64,000 nt of DNA from Deinococcus aquiradiocola (GCF_014646915.1 NZ_BMOE01000001.1:400568-464567); one strand, 5' to 3'. Positions 15,137 to 26,994 are shown, counted from the stretch's first letter. The notes: generated by a model from the letters alone, not told the origin. Numbers and translations: made by a program.

Positions 15137-15807
15137 TCCCCTGGGAGGTCGTCGGCCGCGCCCGCATCCCCGGCAGCGCGGACGAGCTCGTGCTGTCCCG
15201 CCGCGGCACGGAGTTCTCCATCAAGATCTCCGGCTACGTGAGCGAACTCATGAACAGCCGCGTACACGGCTCCGAGGACGCCCTCGCGGAGTTCGCGTGC
15301 TCGCTCGTGCTGGACCGCAAACGCCCCGAGGTGCTCGTGGGCGGCCTCGGCATGGGTTTCACGCTCGCCGCCGCCCTGAAGGCCCTCCCGCACGACGGTG
15401 TGGCGCACGTCGCGGAACTCGTGCCGGAAGTCATCGAGTGGAACAGGGGACCGCTCAGCATGTGCGCCGGGTACCCCCTGACGGACGAACGCGTGCGCCT
15501 GCACCAGGGCGACGTGGCGGCCCTGCTTCGTGCGAGTACCGCCGCGTACGACGCCGTGATGCTGGACGTCGACAACGGCCCCGAGGCGATGACGCACCCC
15601 GACAACCACTGGCTGTACTCCGCGCAGGGCCTGCAGGCCGCCATGCGCGCCCTGAAACCCATGGGCGTGCTGGCCGTCTGGAGTGCCGAGGGCGACGACC
15701 GCTTCACCGCGCGACTGCGCAAGGCGGGCTTCGACGTGGAACTCCGCACCGCCCGCGACCGCCCCGGCAAGGGCGCCCGCCACACCATCTGGCTCGCCCG
15801 CAACTGA
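15133..15807 (+). CDS. Spermidine synthase-like methyltransferase-fold protein
   Basis: 224-residue Rossmann-fold protein related to the catalytic domain of spermidine/spermine synthases. The nucleotide-binding glycine motif is VLVGGLGMGFTLAAAL (residues about 72-87), followed by ELVPEVIEWNRG and the acidic strand AVMLDVDNGPE where putrescine aminopropyltransferases carry their catalytic Asp. The N-terminal beta domain of true spermidine synthases is much reduced. The substrate is therefore uncertain; it could be a methyltransferase or an unassigned aminopropyltransferase. Translation probably depends on the overlapping upstream short ORF. Confidence 0.8.
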   Translation: MIPWEVVGRARIPGSADELVLSRRGTEFSIKISGYVSELMNSRVHGSEDALAEFACSLVLDRKRPEVLVGGLGMGFTLAAALKALPHDGVAHVAELVPEVIEWNRGPLSMCAGYPLTDERVRLHQGDVAALLRASTAAYDAVMLDVDNGPEAMTHPDNHWLYSAQGLQAAMRALKPMGVLAVWSAEGDDRFTARLRKAGFDVELRTARDRPGKGARHTIWLARN

Positions 15808-15827
15808 GACGCGTTCCAGAATAAACA

Positions 15828-15861
15828 GTGCGCCCCGGCCGGATGAACGGCCGGGGCGCAC
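15828..15861. terminator. Bidirectional stem-loop terminator
   Basis: Perfect 14-bp arms GTGCGCCCCGGCCG / CGGCCGGGGCGCAC with a 6-base loop, between convergent genes. AT-rich flanks on both sides (ATAAACA before, CCACTTTATTT after) fit use in both directions. Confidence 0.85.
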
Positions 15862-15886
15862 CCACTTTATTTCGTCTGTGTTCCCT

Positions 15887-16681
15887 TCAGAGGGTCATGG
15901 CGAGGTCGAGCGCTTCGACCAGTCCGGCGTCGTCCACGCGGCCCACGCGGTAGCGGGACGCGGCGATGGCGGCCGGTTCGGCGTTGCCCATCGCGACAGG
16001 GTGCCCGACGGCGCGCATGGCGGACACGTCGTTCTCGCCGTCGCCGACCATCATGACGCGGTCGCTGCTCAGCCCGTAGCGGGCGGCGACCGTTTGAATG
16101 GCGCTGCCCTTGCTGACGCCTTCGCGCGTGACGCTCACGAACATGGTGTCGGGCATGGCGGGACTCCCGGCCGGGTGCAGGCTCAGGCCGGGGTGCGGTT
16201 CGGCCATCAGCGCCGCCTGGTCCTCGATGGGGATGACCCACTGGGCGCGCACGACCTGTCCTTTCAGGGCGAGCGGGTCGCGGGAGTGGTACGGCACGCC
16301 GAGCAGGTCGGCGTGATCCACGGCGCGCCGTTCGGTGGACTCCACGGCGTAGTCGTCGTCGGTGTACACCTCCAGGATGCGGCCGAGGCGGCGGCTGGTC
16401 GCGACGAGTTCTTCGAGCAGGTGGCGGGGGAGGCCCTCGCTGAGCGATTCGCCCGTCTCGACGTTCACGATGCTCGCGCCGTTCTGGAAGATGTGCCAGC
16501 CGTGCGGGTCGAGGCGCCGGGCGTACCCGAGGGCGCGTCCGAAGGCGGGGCGTCCGGTGGAGAGGCACAGGTGCATGCCGGCCGCGGTGACGCGCTCGGC
16601 GGCCGTCCACACCTGGGGGAGGACTTCGTTGCTTGACCCTACCAGGGTACCGTCGACGTCGATGCAGGTCAGTCCCAACAT
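15887..16681 (-). CDS. HAD-superfamily hydrolase (Cof-type phosphatase)
   Basis: Cytoplasmic phosphatase of the type IIB HAD group. Motif I DVDGTLVGSS (nucleophile Asp8, second Asp10), motif II STGRP, motif III Lys in SKGSAIQ, and motif IV VGDGENDVSAM are all intact; the cap domain lies between residues about 85 and 185. 264 residues is normal. Likely substrates are sugar phosphates or flavin mononucleotide, but they cannot be resolved. The ATG lies seven bases after TAGACT, so it is probably leaderless. Confidence 0.9.
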   Translation of the reverse strand: MLGLTCIDVDGTLVGSSNEVLPQVWTAAERVTAAGMHLCLSTGRPAFGRALGYARRLDPHGWHIFQNGASIVNVETGESLSEGLPRHLLEELVATSRRLGRILEVYTDDDYAVESTERRAVDHADLLGVPYHSRDPLALKGQVVRAQWVIPIEDQAALMAEPHPGLSLHPAGSPAMPDTMFVSVTREGVSKGSAIQTVAARYGLSSDRVMMVGDGENDVSAMRAVGHPVAMGNAEPAAIAASRYRVGRVDDAGLVEALDLAMTL

Positions 16682-16804
16682 GACGGGCAGTCTACCGGGC
16701 GCGCTTCAGGGTCCGGTGGTGCGGGCTAGTTCGGCCGGGGTTCATCCAGGGTCGCCCAACGCTTCACGAGGGCCAGTCGGCAGCGCAGGCCCTCATCACA
16801 TCCA

Positions 16805-16972
16805 TCACATCACGGCGCGGCTGACGAGTCCGGCGAGCAGCAGGGCCGCCAGGACGGCGAGCATGAAGCCGAAGGGATGCGCGCCGCGTTCGGGCAGGGC
16901 GTCCGTCCGGGCCGGACCGGCGTGGCGCTCGGCGCTGGCCCGCTGCTGCGTCCGGCGGGGGAGGGCGGTCAT
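16805..16972 (-). CDS. Small membrane protein translationally coupled to ddrA
   Basis: 55-residue protein whose ATG overlaps the ddrA stop codon (ATGA). The N-terminal half is basic (TALPRRTQQRASAERH) and the C-terminal half is a single hydrophobic helix (FGFMLAVLAALLLAGLVSRAVM), so it should be a bitopic membrane protein with its N-terminus inside. I do not recognise the family. The overlap means it would be made together with DdrA and induced under the same conditions. The frame has a normal high-GC codon pattern, but the ORF is short, so some doubt remains. Confidence 0.6.
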   Translation of the reverse strand: MTALPRRTQQRASAERHAGPARTDALPERGAHPFGFMLAVLAALLLAGLVSRAVM

Positions 16973-17589
16973 GCGGCGCGGCCGGGTTCGCTGGGGGTGG
17001 TGCGGGCGCGTTCCGTGCCGGGCTCCAGGCTGTGCAGGGCGGCCTTGAGGTGCTTGTACACTTCGCGCTGCAGGTCGAGGTCGACGGGCAGTTCGTACTT
17101 CAGCTGATCCATCGCCTGCGCGATGTGCGCGCCGCCGGGGCTGCGCTCGAAGTCCGGGCGGGCCCATTCGGGCAGGGTGGGGGTGACGGCAGGCTCGCGC
17201 TTCTGGTCGTTCCAGTCGACCCACTGTTTGGGCAGGTCGTACAGGTAGCGGCCGATGCCGAACTGCACGGCGCAGCGCTTCAGGGCGTCGGACGCGGCGG
17301 CCTTGAGCGTGCCGCGTTCGCCTTCGGCCTCGCCGATGTCCTCCCGGGTGACGCCGAGGACTGTCAGGCGGCCTTTGACGGTGGGCGTGGCGGCGCCGTG
17401 CATGACGTCGATCTCGAAGGTCCAGGCGTCGGGGCAGATGGCGTCGAGGCGGTCCTGGACGGCGCGCGCGTCGATGTAGGCGAGCATCATGGCGCGGCTG
17501 CGGTCCTTGGTGAAGGCGGCGGCCCTCCAGCCCACCAGGTGAGCGGAAAACGGGGCCTGGAGTCGTCTCTGTACATCGCTCAGCTTCAT
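16969..17589 (-). CDS. ddrA: DNA damage response protein DdrA (Rad52-like single-strand annealing family)
   Basis: Binds and protects 3' single-stranded DNA ends after irradiation or desiccation in Deinococcus. The 206 residues start MKLSDVQRRLQAPF, contain the Rad52/Rad22-type core (YIDARAVQDRLDAICPDAWTF, GEAEGERGTLKAAASDALKRCAVQFGIGRYLYDLP) and end in a polar tail. Length and ends fit D. radiodurans DdrA (about 208 residues). The promoter TTGACC-N17-TAAACT lies six bases before the ATG, so the mRNA is leaderless, and a degenerate radiation/desiccation response motif covers the -10 box. A small membrane protein follows with a 4-base overlap. Confidence 0.96.
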   Translation of the reverse strand: MKLSDVQRRLQAPFSAHLVGWRAAAFTKDRSRAMMLAYIDARAVQDRLDAICPDAWTFEIDVMHGAATPTVKGRLTVLGVTREDIGEAEGERGTLKAAASDALKRCAVQFGIGRYLYDLPKQWVDWNDQKREPAVTPTLPEWARPDFERSPGGAHIAQAMDQLKYELPVDLDLQREVYKHLKAALHSLEPGTERARTTPSEPGRAA

Positions 17590-17592
17590 GGG

Positions 17593-17609
17593 TTTAGTTT
17601 ATAACATAA
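17593..17609 (-). promoter_or_regulatory. Degenerate RDRM operator over the ddrA -10 box
   Basis: On the minus strand TTATGTTATAAACTAAA matches 12 of 17 positions of the radiation/desiccation response motif TTATGTCATTGACATAA, with the left half-site TTATGT intact. It covers the -10 hexamer TAAACT of a TTGACC-N17 promoter and ends three bases before the ddrA ATG. In Deinococcus this motif is the binding site of the repressor DdrO, cleaved by PprI/IrrE after damage; occlusion of the -10 box fits repression. Confidence 0.6.
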
Positions 17610-17667
17610 TGGTGTTCTGGTCAAGCCAGAATTCTCGCCGCGTCATCCGTCCCAGCAGAATATCAGG

Positions 17668-17710
17668 GAGATCTTTCACGACCTGATCTTATCGTGAATC
17701 ATTTCACTTA
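17668..17710 (+). repeat. Six-copy dyad element, copy C
   Basis: TTTCACGA, 10-bp spacer ending GATCTTA, TCGTGAAT, then ATTTCACTTA. Between divergent ddrA and smpB, about 55 bp upstream of the smpB -10 box. Confidence 0.78.
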
Positions 17711-17777
17711 AGAATCCATTGCTCCCCCGCCACTTCAGAACCGAGCCGGAGCGCGGCGTGCTGCTAGAATGCGCGCC

Positions 17778-18200
17778 GTGTACACGAACCGCCGCGCTCA
17801 TTTTGAATACGAACTGCTCGAGCGATACGAGGCCGGGGTGTCGCTCACCGGCAGTGAAGTGAAGAGCGTCCGTGCGGGAGGCGTCGATTTCCGTGACGCG
17901 TTCGCCCGCCTGCAGAACGGGAACCTGGAACTCGAGGGACTCTACATCCCCGAGTACACGCAGGCCACCTACAACAACCACACGCCCCGGCGCACGCGCC
18001 GCCTGCTGATGCACCGCCAAGAGATCGAGAAGATCCGGCGCAGCCTGACGCAGAAGGGCCTGACGCTCGTCCCGACGCGCCTGTACCTCAAGGACGGCCG
18101 CTTCAAGGTGGAGCTCGCCATCGGGCGCGGCAAGAAGCTGCACGACAAGCGCCGCGCCGAGTCCGAGAAGCAGGCGCGGCGCGAGATCCGGGAAGCGTGA
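17778..18200 (+). CDS. smpB: SsrA (tmRNA)-binding protein SmpB
   Basis: Binds tmRNA and delivers it to stalled ribosomes for trans-translation. 140 residues with the family core YTNRRAHFEYELLERYEAG, LTGSEVKSVRAG, NNHTPRRTRRLLMHR and a basic C-terminal tail (GKKLHDKRRAESEKQ) that mimics mRNA in the A site. The GTG at 17778 is preferred because TAGAAT (17765-17770) ends seven bases before it; the in-frame ATG at 17769 overlaps that -10 box. The tmRNA gene itself is not in this window. It heads a run of overlapping genes reaching to smc. Confidence 0.95.
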   Translation: MYTNRRAHFEYELLERYEAGVSLTGSEVKSVRAGGVDFRDAFARLQNGNLELEGLYIPEYTQATYNNHTPRRTRRLLMHRQEIEKIRRSLTQKGLTLVPTRLYLKDGRFKVELAIGRGKKLHDKRRAESEKQARREIREA

Positions 18201-19552
18201 TGGGGACCTTCGTGGGGCGGCTCGTGAGCCGTGCGGGCATGGTGCTGCTGCTGGTCGGGGCGGGACTGGCAGGCGCGCAGTACGCGTTCACGCAGTTCTC
18301 GCTCGCGGGCCGCAGCGTGCAGAGCGTCACCCTGTACGGCGCGGAGTACGCGGGCACCGGGACGCTGTCGCGCCTCGTGGCGGTCACGGAGTCGGACGGC
18401 GTGGCGCGCGTGGACGGTCTGGGGCACGTGCTGCTGCTGCCCATCGACGAGGACCGTCAGCGGGCCACCACCGCGTACAACACGGTGCAGCTGGACGCAC
18501 TGCGCGTCAAGGCGCCCACCGCGACGCGCGTGGACGGCAAGCTCCTCATTCCGCTCGCCACGCTCGCGCGCGGCCTGGGCGCCACGTACGCGCCCGGTCA
18601 GTTCAGTCTGGCGCCCGCCGTGCTGAGCGGCGTGTCGTCCCTCGCCGGGAAGCAGAGTGACCGTCTCGTGTTCACCCTGAACCGCAACGTGACGGTCCGG
18701 GAGGAACTCGTCGGGAACGCGCTGCGGCTCACGCTGGTCGGCGCGTCCGCCTCGACCCGCAACTACACGACGCGCGGCGCGTTCGTGCCGCGCGTGCAGG
18801 TGACGGGCGATGCCGGCGGCGCGCGCGTCACGCTGCCCCTGCCGGGCGGCAGCGGGTACCGCGTATTCACCGTGCAGGACACGAACGGCGCGCGCGTCGT
18901 GCTGGATCTCGGTCCCGGCATTCCGCTCAGCGTGCCCGCCCTGCTCGCGCAGGTCCGCAGGCCGCTCATCGTGCTGGACCCGGCGTCCATTCCGGGCCGC
19001 GCGCAGGACGTGACGCTGGAAGTCGCGCGCAGCGCCGCCGAACTGCTCACCAGGGCGGGCTGGCAGGTGCGCCTCACGCGCACCACGGCCGGGTCGACCG
19101 AGACGTCGGCGCGCGCGGACCTCGCCCGGCAGAGCGACGTGTTCGTGTCGCTGGACCTGGGGCGCTTCCCGGGCGTGTCGCGCAGCGGCGTGACGCTGTA
19201 CGAGTTCGCGGGTCAGTCGCCGGACGCGGTCGTGAACGCGTACCGGCAGGCTCAGGCGGCGCCGTTCGTCAGTCAGGTCGTGAGTGGCGCGGGCAGTTCG
19301 CGCGCCCTGTCGAACCTGCTGCGCGGCGAGCTGAAGTCGGGCGGCGTGACGGCCGCGCAGCAGGCCCAGTCGCGCCTGCTGCTGCTGGGCGAGGCGCCCA
19401 AGGCGGCGCTGCTGCTGGAGCTCGGCTGGCCGCAGAACGAGGCGGACCAGGGGAGGCTCGCCGATCCGAACCGGACGGGGCAGATGGCGACCGCGCTCGC
19501 CCGGGCCGTCGCGACGTACCTCACGGCGCGCGCCAACGCGGGGCAGTCGTGA
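18200..19552 (+). CDS. Secreted N-acetylmuramoyl-L-alanine amidase-like protein with lost zinc ligands
   Basis: Signal peptide (residues about 1-25), an AMIN-like beta region (about 140-240) and a C-terminal Amidase_3 fold (255-450). The fold is recognisable by PLIVLDP, ELLTRAGWQVRLTRT, RADLARQSDVFVSLD and LLLELGWPQNEADQGRL. The zinc-binding residues are replaced: the GH of the first motif is Ala262-Ser263, the EKDV glutamate is Ala268, and the SIHAN histidine is Asp319; only the late catalytic-type Glu (LLELGW) remains. It is therefore likely inactive as a hydrolase, perhaps a regulator or peptidoglycan binder. ATG overlaps the smpB stop (TGATG). Confidence 0.82.
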   Translation: MGTFVGRLVSRAGMVLLLVGAGLAGAQYAFTQFSLAGRSVQSVTLYGAEYAGTGTLSRLVAVTESDGVARVDGLGHVLLLPIDEDRQRATTAYNTVQLDALRVKAPTATRVDGKLLIPLATLARGLGATYAPGQFSLAPAVLSGVSSLAGKQSDRLVFTLNRNVTVREELVGNALRLTLVGASASTRNYTTRGAFVPRVQVTGDAGGARVTLPLPGGSGYRVFTVQDTNGARVVLDLGPGIPLSVPALLAQVRRPLIVLDPASIPGRAQDVTLEVARSAAELLTRAGWQVRLTRTTAGSTETSARADLARQSDVFVSLDLGRFPGVSRSGVTLYEFAGQSPDAVVNAYRQAQAAPFVSQVVSGAGSSRALSNLLRGELKSGGVTAAQQAQSRLLLLGEAPKAALLLELGWPQNEADQGRLADPNRTGQMATALARAVATYLTARANAGQS

Positions 19553-20100
19553 GACCGCTCTTCTCGGTGTTCAACGTGCTGGCGCTCGTGCTGCTCGGCC
19601 TGAGCGCCCTGTCCCTTAGAATGGTGCAGCAGCCGCCCGCCACCCCGAAAGCGCCGCGCCTGGAACTCGCGCAGCTGGAGTCCCGCAAGGTCACGCTGTA
19701 CTTCAGTGACGCGCAGGTGCGCGGGTACGTGCGCAGCAGCCGCGACGTGCAGGTCGCGCAGGGCACGCCGCTCGCGCTGGCGCAGGCGGCCGTGAACGCG
19801 TGGGCGGGCGGTCCCGGCGACAAGCCCGGCAGCGCCGTCGCCGTGCTCCCCAAGGGCAGTGCCGCGCCGACCGTGTGGTTGCGCGGCGATCACTTCGTGG
19901 TGGACCTCCCGCAGGCGTACACGAACCTCAACTACGGCGTGAGCGGCGAACGCATGCTGCTGTGCACGCTGACGCGCACGCTGCTCGAACAGCGCGGCAA
20001 GGACGTGATGTTCCTGGTGGGCGGCAGGAACGCCGACACCCTGCTGGGGCACGCGGACCTGCACGCACCGTACGCGCGGGAGGACTGCTCGGATGAGTGA
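19549..20100 (+). CDS. GerMN-domain membrane-anchored protein
   Basis: 183 residues: an N-terminal transmembrane anchor (LFSVFNVLALVLLGLSALSLRMV) followed by a periplasmic GerMN domain (KVTLYFSDAQVRGYVRSSRDV, LAQAAVNAWAGGPG, VDLPQAYTNLNYGVSGERMLLCTLTRTLLE). GerMN domains occur in sporulation and envelope proteins; Deinococcus does not sporulate, so an envelope role next to the amidase-like gene is more likely. The GTG start overlaps the amidase stop (GTGA). Two cysteines near the C-terminus could form a disulfide. Confidence 0.85.
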   Translation: MRPLFSVFNVLALVLLGLSALSLRMVQQPPATPKAPRLELAQLESRKVTLYFSDAQVRGYVRSSRDVQVAQGTPLALAQAAVNAWAGGPGDKPGSAVAVLPKGSAAPTVWLRGDHFVVDLPQAYTNLNYGVSGERMLLCTLTRTLLEQRGKDVMFLVGGRNADTLLGHADLHAPYAREDCSDE

Positions 20101-20130
20101 GGCGCCGACCCTTCCCTGGACGGGCTGCCG

Positions 20131-20134
<4 letters not shown>
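20093..20134 (+). CDS. Putative 13-codon bridging ORF between the GerMN gene and smc
   Basis: ATG lies within the last codons of the GerMN gene, the peptide is MSEAPTLPWTGCR, and the TGA stop overlaps the smc TTG start (TTGA). It would carry ribosomes across the 30-base gap between the two genes and allow reinitiation at a weak TTG codon. No independent evidence of expression. Confidence 0.4.
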
Positions 20135-23469
<3,335 letters not shown>

Positions 23470-23492
23470 AGGGCTCTGAACAGGCAAAACGA

Positions 23493-23535
23493 GAGTCAAT
23501 TCACATGCACGATTTATCGTGAATACTTTCACTTA
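23493..23535 (+). repeat. Six-copy dyad element, copy D
   Basis: The most diverged copy: ATTCACA in the left arm, spacer ending CGATTTA, TCGTGAAT, then CTTTCACTTA. Lies 24 bp after the smc stop. The rest of the gap to 23746 (about 210 bp) is AT-richer than average but shows no gene. Confidence 0.75.
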
Positions 23536-23746
23536 CACGCCTCTTCCATCACAGAGCGCCGGTCAGGACGCATTTCGACGCATTTCAAGGAATTCCCTCC
23601 ACGCGACCCGGGCAGGGCGCGCAGAGGCACTCCACGCATCCCTGCTTGCCCCGAAATCTACCCTTTGCGCAATTTTCCTTCGTTGTCTCGGCATTTAGGA
23701 GGCTTGAACGCAATGATCGCCTTTTAAAGTGCTAGTATTCATGTCA

Positions 23747-24964
23747 ATGTTGCCGACCTCGAAGAATGACCTGCCGAACGACCTCACGACGCTGCTCGGG
23801 GAACACCAGGCACACGTCCTGCTGACGCCCGGCCCCACGCCGATCCATCCGGACGCCACGCGCGCCTTCCTGCGCCCCATGCTGGGGCACATGGACCGCG
23901 AGGTGTTCGCCCTGAACGGCGAGATTCAGGCGGACCTGCGCGCCATGTACGGCACGGCGCCCGAGGCGTTCACGGCACTGCTCGCCGGGACGGGCAGTCT
24001 GGGGATGGAGGCGGGATTCGCGAACCTCGTCGAGCCGGGCGACGAGGTCCTCGTGTGCGCGAACGGGTCCTTCGGTCGCCGCATGGCCGAGATGGCGGCC
24101 CGCTACGGCGCGCGCGTGCGCCTCGTGACGGCGCCGCTCGGCGAGGCGATCGACCCGGCGGACGTGGCCGCTCACCTCGACGGTGTGCAGATGGTCGCCG
24201 TGGTGCACGGCGAGACGAGCACCGGCGTGCTGAACCCCGTCCCCAGAATCGCGGAGCTCGTGCGTGGCAGCGGCGCGCTCCTCACGGTGGACGCCGTCAC
24301 GACCGCCGGCATGGAGCCCTTCCTGGCCGAGCAGTGGGGCGTGGACTACGCGTACACCGGCGCGCAGAAGTGCCTGTCGGCCCCTCCCGGCCTCGCGCCC
24401 GTCGCGGTGAGTGAGCGGGCCTTCGCGCGCTTCAGTGCGCGCCGCACGCCGAACCCCTCGTGGTACACGGACCTCGGCGGCCTGCGCGACTACTGGACGG
24501 ACCACACATACCATCACACGGTTCCCGTGAACCTGCACTTCGCGTTCCACGCCGCGCTGCGCGCCGCCCTGCGTGAGGGCCTCGACGCGCGCGCCCTGCG
24601 CGTCCGTCAGATGGGGCAGGCGATCAGCGCGGCCCTCGCCCCGCTGGGCTTCACGCACTACGTGAAGCGCCCCGAGGACCGCCTGCCGACCGTGCTCGCC
24701 CTGCGTCTCCCGGAAGGCCTCGACGACGCGGGCATCCGCGGGCAGCTGCGCGACCGGAACATCAGCATCACGGGCGGCCTCGGGCCGACGGCGGGCCTGA
24801 TCTGGCGTCTCGGGCTGATGGGGGAGGCCGCGAGGCCCGAACCGTACCGCGTGCTGCTCTCGAACCTGGAGGACCTGCTCGGCGAGCGCGGCATCGTGTC
24901 CCGCTTCGAGGACGCGCTCGTGCAGGTCGGCCTGACGCCCCAACCCGAACTCGCCCACGCCTGA
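23747..24964 (+). CDS. Class V aminotransferase (serine-pyruvate / alanine-glyoxylate type)
   Basis: PLP enzyme of the small-dicarboxylate/serine aminotransferase branch. Key parts: [29 protein letters not shown] near the N-terminus, [26 protein letters not shown], the PLP Asp in [10 protein letters not shown] and the Schiff-base Lys208 in [13 protein letters not shown]. About 405 residues. The ATG at 23747 is chosen because TAGTAT (23733-23738) ends eight bases before it; ATG at 23741 is only two bases from that box. Neighbours give no pathway clue; glyoxylate or serine metabolism is likely. Confidence 0.9.
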   Translation: MLPTSKNDLPNDLTTLLGEHQAHVLLTPGPTPIHPDATRAFLRPMLGHMDREVFALNGEIQADLRAMYGTAPEAFTALLAGTGSLGMEAGFANLVEPGDEVLVCANGSFGRRMAEMAARYGARVRLVTAPLGEAIDPADVAAHLDGVQMVAVVHGETSTGVLNPVPRIAELVRGSGALLTVDAVTTAGMEPFLAEQWGVDYAYTGAQKCLSAPPGLAPVAVSERAFARFSARRTPNPSWYTDLGGLRDYWTDHTYHHTVPVNLHFAFHAALRAALREGLDARALRVRQMGQAISAALAPLGFTHYVKRPEDRLPTVLALRLPEGLDDAGIRGQLRDRNISITGGLGPTAGLIWRLGLMGEAARPEPYRVLLSNLEDLLGERGIVSRFEDALVQVGLTPQPELAHA

Positions 24965-24972
24965 GCAAGACG

Positions 24973-25007
24973 AAGGCGGGCCGCCCCGAACGTGGGCGGC
25001 CCGCCTT
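24973..25007. terminator. Bidirectional stem-loop terminator
   Basis: 14-bp arms AAGGCGGGCCGCCC / GGGCGGCCCGCCTT with a 7-base loop between the convergent aminotransferase and uspA genes. Confidence 0.85.
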
Positions 25008-25025
25008 CCTGTCTCCGAACCCCCG

Positions 25026-25460
25026 TCAGTCGCGTTCTTCACGCACCAGCAGGACAGGCACGCTCGAACCGCGGACGACGCGCAGGGTCGTTCGGCTGAT
25101 CGGCAGGCCGAGGATCGTCTCGCTGTGCGGCGTCATCACCACGAGGTCCGGGCGGTGGTCGTCGATCATCTTCAGGATGCCTCTGGACGGCACCATCTCC
25201 ACGAGGTAACTCGTGGCGCGCACGCCCCTGCGTTCGGCGGCACTCACCACGCGCGCCAGCTGCTCCTGCGCGAGCTGCAGCTGCGTGTTCGTCTCCGTGA
25301 CGGCCACGCCGCTCGCGGTGCGGTTCGCGCGCCGCTCCAGTTTCACGGCGCTCATCACGAGCACTTCCGCGCCGCACGCGGCCGCGAGGTCCAGCGCGTG
25401 CCGCGCGGCCGCGCGGCGGGACGGGTCGCCGTCCAGCGTGAGCAGGATGCGCCGGTACAC
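25026..25460 (-). CDS. Universal stress protein (UspA family)
   Basis: 144-residue single Usp domain: strand YRRILLTLDGDPSRRAAARHALDLA, helix, and the C-terminal DLVVMTPHSETILGLPI...SSVPVLLV. The usual nucleotide-binding pattern G-x2-G-x9-GS is weak here (PHSE replaces the first glycines), so ATP binding is uncertain. GTG start one base after the permease stop, so the two genes form an operon. UspA proteins paired with transporters often act as regulators of the transporter; that is inference here. Confidence 0.88.
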   Translation of the reverse strand: MYRRILLTLDGDPSRRAAARHALDLAAACGAEVLVMSAVKLERRANRTASGVAVTETNTQLQLAQEQLARVVSAAERRGVRATSYLVEMVPSRGILKMIDDHRPDLVVMTPHSETILGLPISRTTLRVVRGSSVPVLLVREERD

Positions 25461-25461
25461 G

Positions 25462-26931
25462 TCACACCCCCCCGGTGGTGGGAAGCGTGACGGGCGCGTC
25501 GTCGTACTCGATGGGGACGTGCACGTCCGGGCGTCCTTTCTTCACGAAGGTCCGCGTGATCAGGTACGCGACCGGTCCCGTGGCGAGCGCGCCGAGCGAC
25601 GTCCACAGGAACGCCGTCCCGTCACTCTGGTACGTGCTGACGGCCGCCAGGATCAGGATCGCGGCAGGCGGCACGGCGATCAGGGCCGCGCCGACCGTGC
25701 CGCCCGGCACGCGGAACGGCCTGCGCATGCGCGGCTCCTTCACGCGCAGCGCGACGAGCGCCGCGAACTCCAGCAGCAGCGCCACACCGTACAGGATGAC
25801 GGTCGTGACGAGCAGACTGTCGAAGGTGCCGGTCTCCAGCACGGCCAGCAGCACCGAGCACACGATGATCGCCACGTAGGGCGTGCCGTACCGCGGGTGC
25901 AGGCGCGTGATGGCGGGCGGCAGGTAATGGTCGGCGGCCAGCACGAACGGCAGCCGCGAAGACGACAGCAGCACCGCCGTGAACAGGCCCGCCGCGCTGA
26001 ACAGCCCGCCGATGGCGACCCACACGCCCAGCCAGCGTCCGCCGATCAGGGCGGCAATGTCAGGCCACTTCCCGGCCTCCCATTTCGTCCAGTCGAAACC
26101 GCTCACGAGGCCCGACAGCAGCGGCACGAGGTACGCGACGATGACGAGCAGCACGCTGAACACCATCGCTTTCGGCAGGGTCTTCAGGGGATTGTCGATC
26201 TCGTCGAGGACGGTACTGATCCCGTCCCAGCCGAGGTAGTTGTACATCACTACGAACAGGCCCAGCCCGAACGCGGCGAGCGGCGACGTGCCGGTCGGCG
26301 TGACGGGCAGGTACACGGCATTCGGGTGCTGCAGGTACTTCACGAGCGCCAGGACGGCCATCACCACGAACGGCGCCAGCACGAGCGCCGCGAACAGCTT
26401 GGTGGAATCCCCGACCGTCTTCGCGCCCCGCACGTTGATGTACGCGAAGAACGCCGTCATGCCGATCGCGACCAGCCAGTGCGCGACGCGCGACGTGTCC
26501 AGCAGCGTGAAGTTGAACAGCTGTCCCAGCAGACTGCTCAGGTAATCCACGAACAGCACCGCGAAGCTCGACGTGATGACGATCCCGTACAGCCAGCTCG
26601 TCCACGCCTCCACGAAGCCCCAGAACGGCCCCAGGGCACGCTTCACCCACGCGTAGTACCCGCCCGCGACGGGCATCGCGGTGCTGAGTTCCGTCACCAT
26701 CAGCACCGTCGGGATACTCCAGATGAACGGCGTCACGATCACCAGCAGGATCGCCATGCCGGGCGCCGACGCGCTCACCACGCCCTCCAGGCCGTACGCG
26801 CCGCCCGCCACGCAGAAGTAGATGACCATCACCACGGACCACAAGCCCAGCTTGGGTTTGACGACCTGCGGCGTCACAGCCTGAACGACCTGATCTGAAT
26901 GCATCTGCACCTCGCTCACGTCCTGCACCAT
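25462..26931 (-). CDS. APC-superfamily amino acid permease
   Basis: Inner-membrane amino-acid transporter with about 12 predicted membrane helices. The first helix carries the APC-type unwound motif (FCVAGGAYGLEGVV), followed by VTELSTAMPVAGGYYAWVKRALGPFWGF, and the late helices include AAGLFTAVLLSSSRLPFVLAADHYLPP. About 489 residues. ATG at 26931 has a GGAGG Shine-Dalgarno five bases upstream, unlike most neighbours, and is preferred over the GTG at 26943. Followed by uspA with a 1-base gap. Substrate unknown. Confidence 0.92.
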   Translation of the reverse strand: MVQDVSEVQMHSDQVVQAVTPQVVKPKLGLWSVVMVIYFCVAGGAYGLEGVVSASAPGMAILLVIVTPFIWSIPTVLMVTELSTAMPVAGGYYAWVKRALGPFWGFVEAWTSWLYGIVITSSFAVLFVDYLSSLLGQLFNFTLLDTSRVAHWLVAIGMTAFFAYINVRGAKTVGDSTKLFAALVLAPFVVMAVLALVKYLQHPNAVYLPVTPTGTSPLAAFGLGLFVVMYNYLGWDGISTVLDEIDNPLKTLPKAMVFSVLLVIVAYLVPLLSGLVSGFDWTKWEAGKWPDIAALIGGRWLGVWVAIGGLFSAAGLFTAVLLSSSRLPFVLAADHYLPPAITRLHPRYGTPYVAIIVCSVLLAVLETGTFDSLLVTTVILYGVALLLEFAALVALRVKEPRMRRPFRVPGGTVGAALIAVPPAAILILAAVSTYQSDGTAFLWTSLGALATGPVAYLITRTFVKKGRPDVHVPIEYDDAPVTLPTTGGV

Positions 26932-26994
26932 GACGACCTCCACGTGCGAAGGTCAGTTGACCGTGCCGCGCGTGCACGGCCCCGATACGACAAG

